DNA of 28,159 bases from an uncultured Eubacteriales bacterium (GCA_900550955.1 URUF01000027.1:1-28159), one strand, 5' to 3'; shown: positions 9,149 through 16,666, counted from the stretch's first letter. Notes: generated by a model not told the origin, from the sequence alone. Made by a program: numbers and translations.

Positions 9149-10389
9149 ATCGTGTTCCCTCCCAAGCAAGTCATTACGCACCGCCCCTGCGCCTGCCAGC
9201 CTTCAAAGGGGGTGGCGCGCCCCATGGAGGCAAATTCCGACGGGTCTATGCGGTAAGCGCCGTCCAGATCAAAAACGGCAAAGTCCGACGCGCCGTTTTC
9301 CACATCCGCCGCAGGCAGTCCAAAGCGGGCGCGCGGCCTGTGCGTAAGGGCGTTCAGCACGGTTTCAAGCGAAACCTTACCCGTTTTCACCAGCCCTGTG
9401 TACAAAACGGCGAAGGCGCATTCCAGCCCCACCACGCCCATCAGGCTTTTTTCCAGCCCGCGCGCTTTTTCCTGCGCGCTGTGCGGCGCGTGGTCGGTTG
9501 CGATACAATCTATGGTGCCGTCCCTAAGCCCCTCCACCAGCGCGTCGCGGTCCTCTGCCGAGCGGATGGGCGGGTTCATCTTGAACCGCCCGTCGTCCTG
9601 AAGGTCCTCGTCGCACAAAAGCAGGTAGTGCGGCCCGGTTTCACAGGTCACGTCCACGCCCTCGGCCTTCGCCCGGCGAATCAGCGCAACGCTTTCCTTG
9701 GTGGATACATGGCACACATGGTAGGGGCACCCCGTTTCCCTTGCCAGCCGCAGGTCGCGCTCCACCTGCCGCCATTCGCTCTCGCTGCAAATGCCCTTGT
9801 AGCCATGGGCCCTCGCGTAGGCCCCGTCGTGGATGCAGCCGCCGTTTAGCAGGCTTTCATCCTCGCAGTGCGCCACAACCATGCCGCCCGCGGCTTTTAC
9901 GCGCCGCATGGCCTCGCGCATGGTTTCCTCGTCCTGCACGCCCCTGCCGTCGTCCGAAAACCCGGCCACAAAGGGCCTGAGCGCCGCAAAGTCACACAGC
10001 TCGCCGCGCCCCCTCTGCCCCATGGTAATGCATCCGTAGGGCAGCACCCGCACCCTCGCGTCCCGCTGGATAATGGCAAGCTGCTCCCTCACATGCGCAA
10101 TGCTATCCGGCGCAGGATTCAGGTTTGGCATGGCGCACACGGCGGTATAGCCGCCCCGCGCCGCCGCCTCCGTACCGGTGCGGATGGTTTCCTTATAAAA
10201 AAAGCCCGGCTCTCGCAGATGCACATGAACATCAACAAGACCCGGTACCAGCAGCCTGCCCCCCAACGGAAACGAATCCGCCACAGGAAAAGAGGAAATA
10301 TCAACAACGCGGCCCTCCTCAACGGTTACAGCCCGCCGGGACAGCCTGCCCTTCTGGTACACCAACGCGTTTTCCAACGTAAGCCGCAA
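9136..10389 (-). CDS. pyrC: Dihydroorotase (TTG start)
   Basis: PyrC cyclises carbamoyl aspartate to dihydroorotate. The product shows the metal motif DVHVHLREPG (about residues 53-62), repeated cyclic-amidohydrolase features such as HCEDESL and HVSTKE, and TDHAPHS near the C-terminal third with the catalytic Asp. From the TTG at 10389 the protein is 417 residues and starts RLTLENALVY, as expected for this family. GGAAAGGAG lies 8 nt upstream of that TTG. An in-frame ATG at 10434 would add 15 residues, but it lies upstream of the predicted transcription start (about 10430) and has no ribosome site. This is the first gene of the operon. Confidence 0.92.
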   Translation of the reverse strand: MRLTLENALVYQKGRLSRRAVTVEEGRVVDISSFPVADSFPLGGRLLVPGLVDVHVHLREPGFFYKETIRTGTEAAARGGYTAVCAMPNLNPAPDSIAHVREQLAIIQRDARVRVLPYGCITMGQRGRGELCDFAALRPFVAGFSDDGRGVQDEETMREAMRRVKAAGGMVVAHCEDESLLNGGCIHDGAYARAHGYKGICSESEWRQVERDLRLARETGCPYHVCHVSTKESVALIRRAKAEGVDVTCETGPHYLLLCDEDLQDDGRFKMNPPIRSAEDRDALVEGLRDGTIDCIATDHAPHSAQEKARGLEKSLMGVVGLECAFAVLYTGLVKTGKVSLETVLNALTHRPRARFGLPAADVENGASDFAVFDLDGAYRIDPSEFASMGRATPFEGWQAQGRCVMTCLGGNTIWQR

Positions 10390-10436
10390 GTCAAGCGCTC
10401 CTTTCCGCAGTTTCGGATGCGTATGCTCAATCATTG

Positions 10437-10465
10437 ATAATACACAAGGGATGGATATTTGTCAA
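10437..10465 (-). promoter_or_regulatory. Promoter of the pyr operon
   Basis: On the minus strand TTGACA (10465-10460), a 17-bp spacer and TATTAT (10442-10437) form a near-consensus sigma-A promoter, predicting transcription from about 10430. The leader to the pyrC TTG is then only about 40 nt and shows no PyrR-binding loop or terminator/antiterminator pair. An 11-nt interrupted palindrome TAGGG-G-CCCTA lies upstream of the -35 (10485-10495); its role is unknown. Confidence 0.9.
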
Positions 10466-10516
10466 TAGGCGGAACGGTAGGTTTTAGGGGCCCTATGGAT
10501 TGCGCCAAAACGCGGT

Positions 10517-11032
10517 TCAGCGCTTTATTTTGCCCAAGTGCTTCATCACCAGGTTGGCGGCGATGCCCGTTACCGCGCCCGTTACCAGGCCCGCAATCAT
10601 CAGCACGGCCATGTAGTACATCAGGCTGGGCGTGCCCAGCATCACCATCGCCAGAGCCACCTGGCCCACATTGTGCATTACGCCGCCCACCATGCTCACC
10701 GTAATGGGATGCACGCCCTTCACCCGGCTCAAAAGCGCCATGCAAACCATGCTCAGCAACCCGCCCGCAAAGGAATACATCATGGCGTTCACACCGCCAA
10801 ACAGCAGGCCCGAAAGCGCCACCTTCAGCGCCATCAGCACAAACGACGTGGGGATGCCCAGCATATATACCGCAAAAATGAGCACGCCGTTGCTAAGCCC
10901 CAGCTTGATGCCCGGCACGCCGGAGGCTACCGGCAGCATGCTTTCCACAAAGCCCAGCACCAGCATCAGGGCCACCAGCAGGCCGCACAGGGCCACCCAC
11001 TGCGTTTGCTCCCTCACAGACCGTTTTTTCAT
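10517..11032 (-). CDS. Gx transporter family / heptaprenyl diphosphate synthase component I-like membrane protein
   Basis: The 171-residue product is a small integral membrane protein with about five hydrophobic segments. After a basic N-terminus (MKKRSVREQTQW) it shows GIKLGLSNG and HNVGQ, motifs I associate with the Gx/HepS-I-like family (Pfam Hpre_diP_synt_I), which resembles substrate-binding components of ECF-type transporters. Despite the name, a role in prenyl synthesis is not shown. It follows the NusG-domain-II gene by 13 nt; this pair recurs in Clostridia, often near ApbE or RNF genes, but neither is seen here. There is no obvious terminator before the pyr promoter, so read-through is possible. 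Confidence 0.75.
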   Translation of the reverse strand: MKKRSVREQTQWVALCGLLVALMLVLGFVESMLPVASGVPGIKLGLSNGVLIFAVYMLGIPTSFVLMALKVALSGLLFGGVNAMMYSFAGGLLSMVCMALLSRVKGVHPITVSMVGGVMHNVGQVALAMVMLGTPSLMYYMAVLMIAGLVTGAVTGIAANLVMKHLGKIKR

Positions 11033-11045
11033 AGGCGCGCCCCCA

Positions 11046-11693
11046 TCACTGCTGCCTCAGCAGCTGCATCAGCCCTTCGGGTGTATATAGCTCCAGCGTA
11101 ACCTCGTTAGGTAGGCAGATGATCATGTTGCCCAGGATGCGCTGCTCCATATTTTCCAGGGTGACCACGCCCTGCTGCACGCAGTCCTGGTTATCGCAGG
11201 TGGCGCTTTTCATGTTCACGCTGGTAGGCGTTACATGAATAACATTCTCCATGCCGCTTGTGCCCTGCTTTACGGTGTACTCGCCCTCCTCCGTCAAGGG
11301 GATGGGCTGATATACCACCCCGTGCACCGTCACCAGCAAATAGGCCTTCACGGCGGGCGTGGCCACCGGGCCCACCGCTGCGGACACGCCTGGCGTTGCC
11401 CCAGCGATAGGCGTAGCTGTTTCGGCGGACGCGGGTTCCTCTGTGGGAACCGCGGTTTCCTTAGGGGCGGCCGTTCCCGTAGGCGCCGCCGTTGCGGCGA
11501 ATGTGGGTTGCGCTGCCGCGGGCTCGGGCGTTAGGCTTTCGCCCGAGGGGGTTATCACCGCAAGCTGCGCATCTGTAAGCGAAGGCGCGTCTGCCTCCAC
11601 CTGCACGCGGCGGGGTAAAAGCAGCCCCAGCGCGGCAGCCAGTGCAATCAGCGCGGCAATTCCAATAATAATCCACACATTTTTATTGTGCAT
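11046..11693 (-). CDS. Membrane-anchored NusG domain II protein
   Basis: This is a 215-residue protein with one N-terminal membrane segment (about residues 6-27), then a long Ala/Pro/Thr/Glu-rich linker (about 50-115), then a compact C-terminal domain (117-210) matching NusG domain II proteins of Clostridia. Typical features are the cysteine pair in ATCDNQDC (Cys166, Cys171) and IICLPN (Cys193). The topology suggests the C-terminal domain lies outside the cell. The function of the family is not established. It forms a two-gene operon with the Gx protein behind its own promoter; AAAGGA precedes the ATG. The linker is unusually long and low in complexity. Confidence 0.8.
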   Translation of the reverse strand: MHNKNVWIIIGIAALIALAAALGLLLPRRVQVEADAPSLTDAQLAVITPSGESLTPEPAAAQPTFAATAAPTGTAAPKETAVPTEEPASAETATPIAGATPGVSAAVGPVATPAVKAYLLVTVHGVVYQPIPLTEEGEYTVKQGTSGMENVIHVTPTSVNMKSATCDNQDCVQQGVVTLENMEQRILGNMIICLPNEVTLELYTPEGLMQLLRQQ

Positions 11694-11727
11694 GAGGGTT
11701 CATCCTTTCACAAAGGGTAACGGAGTC

Positions 11728-11756
11728 ATCATACCGCACCGCGCCGCCGCCGTCAA
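11728..11756 (-). promoter_or_regulatory. Promoter of the NusG-II/Gx operon
   Basis: On the minus strand TTGACG (11756-11751), a 17-bp GC-rich spacer and TATGAT (11733-11728) form a good sigma-A promoter, giving a leader of about 28 nt before the ATG at 11693. Confidence 0.82.
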
Positions 11757-11767
11757 GCTTTCATGCA

Positions 11768-11781
11768 AAACGGCGCCGTTT
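11768..11781. promoter_or_regulatory. 14-bp perfect palindrome between divergent promoters
   Basis: AAACGGCGCCGTTT is a perfect 14-bp palindrome 11 nt upstream of the -35 of the NusG-II/Gx promoter and about 78 nt upstream of the tRNA promoter. It has operator-like form, but no regulator is assigned. The rest of 11782-11858 shows nothing clear. Confidence 0.3.
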
Positions 11782-11858
11782 CCAGTTTCGTACTCTGTTT
11801 CCTCCCGCTTGCGCGCAAAGAGGCGGCAGGGAATGCAAAGAAATTTTAAAAATGGGTA

Positions 11859-11887
11859 TTGCATTTTTTCCCGGTCTTTGTTATAAT
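11859..11887 (+). promoter_or_regulatory. Promoter of tRNA-Arg
   Basis: TTGCAT (11859-11864), a 17-bp spacer and TATAAT (11882-11887) precede the tRNA by about 41 nt, giving a short 5' precursor. Confidence 0.88.
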
Positions 11888-11928
11888 GATCAAGCTGATT
11901 TGAGGCGTGCCGCTTCAGGGCAGCATGT

Positions 11929-12005
11929 GGGCTCGTAGCTCAGCTGGATAGAGTGTTTGACTACGAATCAAAAGGTCGTGGGTTCGAATCCCGCCGGGCT
12001 CACCA
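11929..12005 (+). tRNA. tRNA-Arg(ACG)
   Basis: This 77-nt tRNA has an acceptor stem of GGGCTCG with CGGGCTC (two G-U pairs), D-loop AGCTCAGCTGGATAGAG, an anticodon stem TTTGA/TCAAA around loop CTACGAA with anticodon ACG, a TTCGAAT T-loop, and an encoded CCA end. Anticodon ACG reads CGN arginine codons after A34 is deaminated to inosine, so a TadA enzyme is expected elsewhere in the genome. Confidence 0.97.
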
Positions 12006-12040
12006 AAGAAAACCGTTGAAAACCAACGGTTTTCTTTTTT
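12005..12040 (+). terminator. Terminator of tRNA-Arg
   Basis: A perfect stem (AAGAAAACCGTTG / CAACGGTTTTCTT) with loop AAAAC starts at the last base of the tRNA and ends in TTTTTT (12035-12040). It is a clear intrinsic terminator directly after the CCA end. Confidence 0.92.
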
Positions 12041-12269
12041 CTACATTTAGGGATCTAAACCCGATGAACCAAGCGTGTATCCAGATGAACGCCGTGTTTT
12101 CGGGGTTGGAACCGTCCATCCCCACGGCGCGCGTTCGGTTTGGCATGGCAAATGCCAAATCAATCGCCCCTGCGGGTACAGCATAGCAATTGGGCACGGA
12201 GTGCCCAGCGGAAAAAAACCGTGAATCTCGCAAAGAAACTGTGCGGCAGCCGGGTCCCTTCCAACCCAA
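12041..12269. other. Non-coding stretch between tRNA-Arg and the flavodoxin operon terminator
   Basis: I see no supported gene here. The stretch contains two short dyads: TTTGGCA/TGCCAAA (12139-12159) and TGGGCAC/GTGCCCA with a 3-nt loop (12191-12207), followed by a run of A. Open frames on both strands cross it but lack ribosome sites and recognisable domains. The segment GGTTTGGCATGGCAAA resembles part of the 53-bp repeats near 19.2 and 22.9 kb, so part of it may be dispersed-repeat debris. Confidence 0.4.
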
Positions 12270-12310
12270 ACAGGGCCCGCCGCAGGAAGAAACCCTGCGG
12301 CAGGCCCTGT
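12270..12310 (-). terminator. Strong hairpin after the flavodoxin gene
   Basis: ACAGGGCC and GCCGCAGG arms (12270-12286) pair with CCTGCGGC and GGCCCTGT (12294-12310), with one mismatch, in a stem of about 17 bp. On the minus strand only TTTGGG follows, so the U-tract is weak; it may terminate or protect the 3' end of the cupin-CMD-flavodoxin mRNA. Confidence 0.65.
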
Positions 12311-12345
12311 GATATAGCCGTTCCTATGCGCTTTTTCCTTGCCTT

Positions 12346-12834
12346 TTACCCTTCTAGGCCGCTTCCAATCTGCCGCGCCCATTTTTCCACCTCCGCGTCA
12401 GGGGTAATCTGCCGCGCCTCGTTAAAGCGCACATTCAGTCCCTCCCGTACATCCGCGCCGGCGCAGGCGCTTTTGAAATCCCGCAGGGTATGCCCAAGCC
12501 ATCCGCCGTTGGTGGCAAAGGGCCATACCGTTTTGCCGGATAGGTCGTGCATGCGCAGGAACGCGTTCATGGCCGGGGCAAAGGTGTACCACCACACCGG
12601 GCTGCCCAAAACCACCGTATCATACCGGCCCAGGTCAATGTCCAGGGGCGCAATCTCCGGCAGATAGCCGCTGTTTACCTCTCGCTGGCCCTGCGCCACC
12701 ACATCGTCATAGCTTCCCGTATAGGGCTTGGCGGTTTGAATTTCCGCCGCGTCCGCCCCAAGCGCCGCCTGAAGCTTCCCGGCGATGCGGCGGGTGTTGC
12801 CGCCGTAGGAGTAATACAAAATCAACGTTTTCAT
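12346..12834 (-). CDS. Flavodoxin family protein
   Basis: This is a 162-residue flavodoxin-fold protein, a likely FMN-binding electron carrier or NAD(P)H-dependent flavoprotein in the cytosol. The N-terminus TLILYYSYGGNTRRIA holds the FMN-phosphate loop after the first strand; SPVWWYTFAPAMNAFL and FATNGGWLGHT correspond to flavin-ring loops. ATG 12834 is favoured over an in-frame start at 12864 because the flavodoxin fold begins there and an AGAGG site lies upstream. It follows the carboxymuconolactone-decarboxylase-like gene by 36 nt, as the last gene of a small redox or detoxification operon. The partner and substrate are unknown. Confidence 0.85.
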   Translation of the reverse strand: MKTLILYYSYGGNTRRIAGKLQAALGADAAEIQTAKPYTGSYDDVVAQGQREVNSGYLPEIAPLDIDLGRYDTVVLGSPVWWYTFAPAMNAFLRMHDLSGKTVWPFATNGGWLGHTLRDFKSACAGADVREGLNVRFNEARQITPDAEVEKWARQIGSGLEG

Positions 12835-12870
12835 TCCAAAAGCCTCTTCTCCGCTTTCTTTCATTTTGGC

Positions 12871-13191
12871 TCAAGTCCGGTATACGTCCCGCGCCATCCT
12901 CATGGCCGCCCATGCTTTCGGCCACCCCGCATAGAAAGCTGCGTGCGTCAATATCTCCGCCATTTCCTCCGCCGTAACGCCATGCTTCCTTGCGTTTTGA
13001 ATGTGAAACGCCAGCGAGCCGTCCGCAACGCCGCCCGCCATTAGGGCGGTCACGGTCACAATGCTCCTGTCCTGCGCGGAGAGCTGCGCTTCTCTGGCCC
13101 AAACCTGACCGAACAGCACATCGTCGTTCAATTCGGCAAACGTTGGGGCGAAATCTCCAAGCTGCTCTCTGCCCGCCGTAACCTTTTCCAT
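12871..13191 (-). CDS. Carboxymuconolactone decarboxylase family protein
   Basis: This 106-residue protein belongs to the CMD/AhpD-like all-alpha family. The core DRSIVTVTALMAGG...FHIQNARKHGVTAEEMAEILTHAAFYAGWPKAWAAM is characteristic. The AhpD-type CxxC pair is missing, so a thiol peroxidase role is unlikely; the histidine in LAFHIQNA is retained. Its true reaction cannot be read from sequence. ATG 13191 is chosen: it lies next to the cupin stop (13193-13195) with a G-rich site before it, and the longer frame upstream overlaps the cupin. Cupin + CMD + flavodoxin sets are a recurrent Firmicutes arrangement. Confidence 0.85.
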   Translation of the reverse strand: MEKVTAGREQLGDFAPTFAELNDDVLFGQVWAREAQLSAQDRSIVTVTALMAGGVADGSLAFHIQNARKHGVTAEEMAEILTHAAFYAGWPKAWAAMRMARDVYRT

Positions 13192-13192
13192 A

Positions 13193-13612
13193 TTACCCGA
13201 CCCCTTGCGCGTTTGCATATTCTTCGTCTGAAACGGGCTCGCACCACTCGGTTTGCGCCTTTTCGCCCGGAACCTCAATGGCCAGGTGGGCAAACCAGCT
13301 GTCCGCCGCCGCGCCGTGCCAGTGCTTTACCCCGGCCGGAATGTTCACCACATCGCCGGGACGCAGCTCGCGGGCGGCGCTTCCCCATTCCTGATAGTAC
13401 CCCCGCCCGGCGGTCGCCAGCAGGATTTGCCCGCCGCCGCTTTGGGCCTGGTGAGTATGCCAGTTGTTGCGGCATCCCGGCTCAAAGGTAACGTTGCCAA
13501 TCGCAACCTGCTCCAGGGAGAGCATGTTCAAATAACTCTGCCCCACAAAATACGGCGCGTAAGCCTCGTTCTTTTCTCCTATGGGAAATACGCTGATCTG
13601 TTGTGGCTCCAT
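13193..13612 (-). CDS. Cupin domain protein
   Basis: This single-domain cupin of 139 residues has motif 1 as NWHTHQAQSGGGQILLATAGRGYYQEWG and motif 2 as GDVVNIPAGVKHWHGA, with His residues suited to binding a divalent metal. Relatives annotated as small cupins next to CMD proteins have unclear substrates. GTG at 13621 is in frame, but ATG 13612 is preferred because AAGGGGAG lies at a better distance from it. It is the first structural gene behind the promoter at 13675-13703 and starts about 100 nt after the LysR gene. Confidence 0.85.
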   Translation of the reverse strand: MEPQQISVFPIGEKNEAYAPYFVGQSYLNMLSLEQVAIGNVTFEPGCRNNWHTHQAQSGGGQILLATAGRGYYQEWGSAARELRPGDVVNIPAGVKHWHGAAADSWFAHLAIEVPGEKAQTEWCEPVSDEEYANAQGVG

Positions 13613-13642
13613 GTATTCCACTCCCCTTCAAAGCAAAAGGAA

Positions 13643-13674
13643 AAGCATGCCGGATATGCCCTCCATGCATGCTT
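13643..13674. promoter_or_regulatory. Inverted repeat at the start of the cupin operon
   Basis: AAGCATGC (13643-13650) and GCATGCTT (13667-13674) are perfect 8-bp inverted arms 16 nt apart. They abut the -10 box and cover the predicted start site (about 13668). This could be an operator, perhaps for the adjacent LysR protein, or a leader hairpin. Confidence 0.5.
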
Positions 13675-13703
13675 ATGATAAACCCGGCGGCCCATTCTGT
13701 CGA
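13675..13703 (-). promoter_or_regulatory. Promoter of the cupin-CMD-flavodoxin operon
   Basis: On the minus strand TCGACA (13703-13698), a 17-bp spacer and TATCAT (13680-13675) form a promoter just inside the gap after the LysR stop, so the three genes can be transcribed independently of the regulator. Confidence 0.75.
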
Positions 13704-13714
13704 ATACTTCTTTT

Positions 13715-14608
13715 CTATGACCGTTCCATGCCCAAAAAGCATCGTATGTATTCCAGGAATTTTCCTGCGGCCAGCGAAAACGGCTTTCCCCGCTTCCAGG
13801 CCAGCACAGAGGTGGAATACAGCTCCGGGCACAGCGGCGTCATACGCACTTCCGCCCTATCCAAAAACGGCAGCGCGCCCTCGATAATCAAGGCATAGCC
13901 CAGCCCGGCCCGCACCAGCAGGGCGGCGTTGGTGCTCAGGTTGCTCACCGCAGTGATATCCAGCTTCTCATAGTACTCGCCAAACCAGCTTGCCACCTCG
14001 TCATGTATCTTTTGCCGGCTGGGCAGGATGACCGGTTTGTCCGCCAGCTCCCCGGCCGTCACATGCTCCCGCCTGGCCAGGGGCGCGCCCGACGGCATCA
14101 CCGCTACCCAGCGCTCCTTCACCGGCAGGCGCAGGTACTCGTAGCGCTCCATCTCCACAGGCTCCAAAAGAAGGCCCAGGTCGGTCAGCCCGTTGTCCAT
14201 ACGGCGCTTGATCTGGTCCGCATTGGCCGTATATACGTCAAACCTTACCCGGGGATAGGCCATATGGAACCCGGCGATCCCCTCGCTCAACAGCTTCATA
14301 GCCGCCGTTTCCCCGCAGCCGATACACACCGTCCCCTCCACCTGCTCCTCCCGGGCGGATAGCTCCGCTTCCGCCTTCTCCACCAGCTCCAGAATTTCCT
14401 CCGCCCGCCGGCGCAGCAGCATCCCCTCGTCCGTCAGCGCCAGGGGCCGGGCCCCCCGCACAAAAAGCCTCGCGCCCGTCTGCGCCTCCAGCAGCGCCAT
14501 CTGGCGGCTAAGCGTGGGCTGGGTGATATGGAGCGCCTTAGCGGCGCGCGTGATGCTTTGCTCCCTTGCCACCGTCAGAAAATAGTACAAAAGCCTTGTT
14601 TCAATCAT
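13715..14608 (-). CDS. LysR family transcriptional regulator
   Basis: This 297-residue regulator has an N-terminal winged helix-turn-helix (residues 1-60: FLTVAREQSITRAAKALHIT, then QPTLSRQMALLE), a linker helix (about 65-90), and a C-terminal effector-binding domain of periplasmic-binding fold (about 90-290). The effector is unknown. It lies on the same strand, directly upstream of the cupin operon, and probably controls it; the inverted repeat at 13643-13674 is a candidate site. The ribosome site before ATG 14608 is weak (GGCAGG very close). I found no convincing promoter of its own in 14609-14715. Confidence 0.92.
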   Translation of the reverse strand: MIETRLLYYFLTVAREQSITRAAKALHITQPTLSRQMALLEAQTGARLFVRGARPLALTDEGMLLRRRAEEILELVEKAEAELSAREEQVEGTVCIGCGETAAMKLLSEGIAGFHMAYPRVRFDVYTANADQIKRRMDNGLTDLGLLLEPVEMERYEYLRLPVKERWVAVMPSGAPLARREHVTAGELADKPVILPSRQKIHDEVASWFGEYYEKLDITAVSNLSTNAALLVRAGLGYALIIEGALPFLDRAEVRMTPLCPELYSTSVLAWKRGKPFSLAAGKFLEYIRCFLGMERS

Positions 14609-14715
14609 CCTGCCACATCACTTTCATAAAAAATGGCCGCCTATCCCTGTCCTCCGCCCACCGGCGCGCGACAGGCCCTTCGCATCATGCCGCAGGCGCA
14701 CCCCGCGCCCTCAAA

Positions 14716-14750
14716 CTCAAAAATCCCCCTGCGCACGCAGAGGGATTTTT
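14716..14750 (-). terminator. Terminator of the ABC importer operon
   Basis: On the minus strand AAAAATCCCTCTGCG pairs with CGCAGGGGGATTTTT around a 2-nt loop, ending in T residues (about 14722-14718). It lies 8 nt after the permease stop; the A/T flanks are symmetric, so it may act in both directions. Confidence 0.88.
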
Positions 14751-14758
14751 GCACAGCG

Positions 14759-16666
14759 TCAGGCCGCTGCCTGGCCCTTTTCCTTTTTGAAGCGCCCGGT
14801 AAACTTTTCCCAGCGCTTTCTTCGCTTTTCCTTCAGCGCCAAGCGGTCGCCCAGGTCGCGCGCGCCCACGCCGTACACCAGGTACAGGATCAGCCCGCTC
14901 ACCAGCATGATAAACACCGTGGAGGCGCAGCGCCGTCCCGAGGCGTTCACGTTGTAGCCGTCGCGGCCCTCCTCGGCGCACATGTTCTGAATCACCATGG
15001 CGTAGGTTTTGCCATAGCTGGAATGGAACGTGGCGGACATATCGTACTCGGTGAACAATGCGTTAAAGTTGAGCGCAAACACCGCCAGCACGCTTGGCAG
15101 CACAATGGGCAGCTTTACCCTAAGGAAGGTGACCAGGCTGCTTGCGCCCAGGTTCTTGGCCGCGTCCTCCAGCTCCTCGTCTATGGCGTAGAAGGCCGCC
15201 TTGATCATGCGTAGAGCAAAGGGCAGCTTTACCACCGTGTACGCCATCACAATCAAAAAGCGCACGTTTTCCCGCATGTAAAGGTTGTTGTTAAACACGT
15301 ACCATACGTCGTTGGAGTTAAAATAGGTGCGGTAGGAATAGCAGATCAGGATGGTTGGCAGCAGCCACGGAAACAGCAGGCTGTACTCCAGCACGGTGGA
15401 GCGCTTTTTGTTCTTGTTTTTGAAGATGTAGTTCACCGCCACAACAACAATCACGCAGGCCAGCGCCGCCGCCAAGGCCGATAGCACAAAGCTCAGCCGT
15501 ATGCCGCCCACCGTATCCGCGTTGGCAAACAGGCCGGAGATCGAATCCTCCCGCAGGCGGTATTTGCCGCGGTTGGTCAAAAACTCGTAATCCTGCGTGC
15601 CAAAAAAGTTGATCAGCGTCCATTCGCCCATGTTAAGCGATTTGGAGCGGATGGCCGGGTAGTTCTGGAACGCGAACAGCACAATCATCACCACGGGGGT
15701 CATGTAGATGATGAACAGCACATACGCATAGATGTGCGCCAGCACGTTTGCCGCCGGGTTGGTAATCTTCTGCTTTACCAGCTTGGCCTTGGTTTTGCTC
15801 ACGCTCAGGTAATGGCCCTTGCGCTCGTAGCTTGAAAGCACGGTCAACAGCACGATGGTGAACATCGCCAGAATGATGGACAAAAGCGCCGCGCGCGCCT
15901 GCGGGAACGCCTCGTCCGCGATGGACGAGCCCGCCAGGCGCACAATCTCCGGGTTGATGGAATCATAACCCAAAAGGGTGGGCGCGCTCATGGCGCACAG
16001 GCCGGTAATGAACGTCATCACCGTAAGGGAGAACATGGTGGGAATCAGCGTGGGGAAAACCACCTTCAAAAGCACCTTGAAGGGCTTCGCCCCCATGTTG
16101 CGCGCCGCCTCCACCGTGTTGTAGTCAATGCCGCGGATGGCGTTGCGCAAAAACAGCGCATGGTTGGACGTGCACGCAAACGTCATGGTAAACAGCACCG
16201 CGTTGAAGCCCGAAAACCAGTTGCGGTTCATATCGGGGAACATGCCGTATAGCCAGGTGGTCAGGATGCCGTCGCTGTCGTAAAGAAACAGGTAGCCGGT
16301 TACCAGCGCCACGCCGGAATAGATCAGCGTGGTCATGTACCCCAGCCGCAGGATTTTCGCGCCCTTGATGTCAAAGTACTCGGTCAACAGCACAATGCTC
16401 ACGCCCACGATGTTGACCGTTACCACCAGGCACAGCGCCAGCTTGAGGGAGTTCCACACATAGCTGGGCATATTGCCCGCAAAGAAGAAGCGGATAACCG
16501 CCATGGGATCGGTAACGCCGTCGGCGTTTTTGGCGGTAAAAATCTGGGTAAGGGTATTCAGGCACGGCAGCAGCATGAAGCCGAAAAACAAATACACAAA
16601 GAAAGCGATGCCAAAGGTTTTGGCCAGCAGCTCAGGCTTGAACCAGGAGCGGGCTTTGCTGTTCAT
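14759..16666 (-). CDS. ABC transporter permease, fused two-domain (Fe3+-type family)
   Basis: This 635-residue membrane protein joins two binding-protein-dependent permease domains in one chain. Each half has about six membrane segments and an ATPase-contact (EAA) loop: EAARNMGAKPFKVLLKVVFP at residues 186-205 and EDAAKNLGASSLVTFLRVKLP at 500-520. This layout is known from the FbpB/iron(III) and related 2-aminoethylphosphonate and polyamine importer families. The substrate cannot be fixed from sequence. The basic C-terminal tail is cytoplasmic. It starts 12 nt after the ATPase stop and is the last gene of the operon. Confidence 0.92.
   Translation of the reverse strand: MNSKARSWFKPELLAKTFGIAFFVYLFFGFMLLPCLNTLTQIFTAKNADGVTDPMAVIRFFFAGNMPSYVWNSLKLALCLVVTVNIVGVSIVLLTEYFDIKGAKILRLGYMTTLIYSGVALVTGYLFLYDSDGILTTWLYGMFPDMNRNWFSGFNAVLFTMTFACTSNHALFLRNAIRGIDYNTVEAARNMGAKPFKVLLKVVFPTLIPTMFSLTVMTFITGLCAMSAPTLLGYDSINPEIVRLAGSSIADEAFPQARAALLSIILAMFTIVLLTVLSSYERKGHYLSVSKTKAKLVKQKITNPAANVLAHIYAYVLFIIYMTPVVMIVLFAFQNYPAIRSKSLNMGEWTLINFFGTQDYEFLTNRGKYRLREDSISGLFANADTVGGIRLSFVLSALAAALACVIVVVAVNYIFKNKNKKRSTVLEYSLLFPWLLPTILICYSYRTYFNSNDVWYVFNNNLYMRENVRFLIVMAYTVVKLPFALRMIKAAFYAIDEELEDAAKNLGASSLVTFLRVKLPIVLPSVLAVFALNFNALFTEYDMSATFHSSYGKTYAMVIQNMCAEEGRDGYNVNASGRRCASTVFIMLVSGLILYLVYGVGARDLGDRLALKEKRRKRWEKFTGRFKKEKGQAAA

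Noticed and set aside
10390..10430. PyrR attenuator or riboswitch before pyrC
   Set aside because: The predicted leader is only about 40 nt and holds the ribosome site; no terminator or antiterminator hairpins can form.
12000..12269. Minus-strand frame of 89 codons after the flavodoxin operon
   Set aside because: It overlaps the tRNA terminator on the opposite strand, lacks a ribosome site and sits behind a strong hairpin; treated as non-coding.
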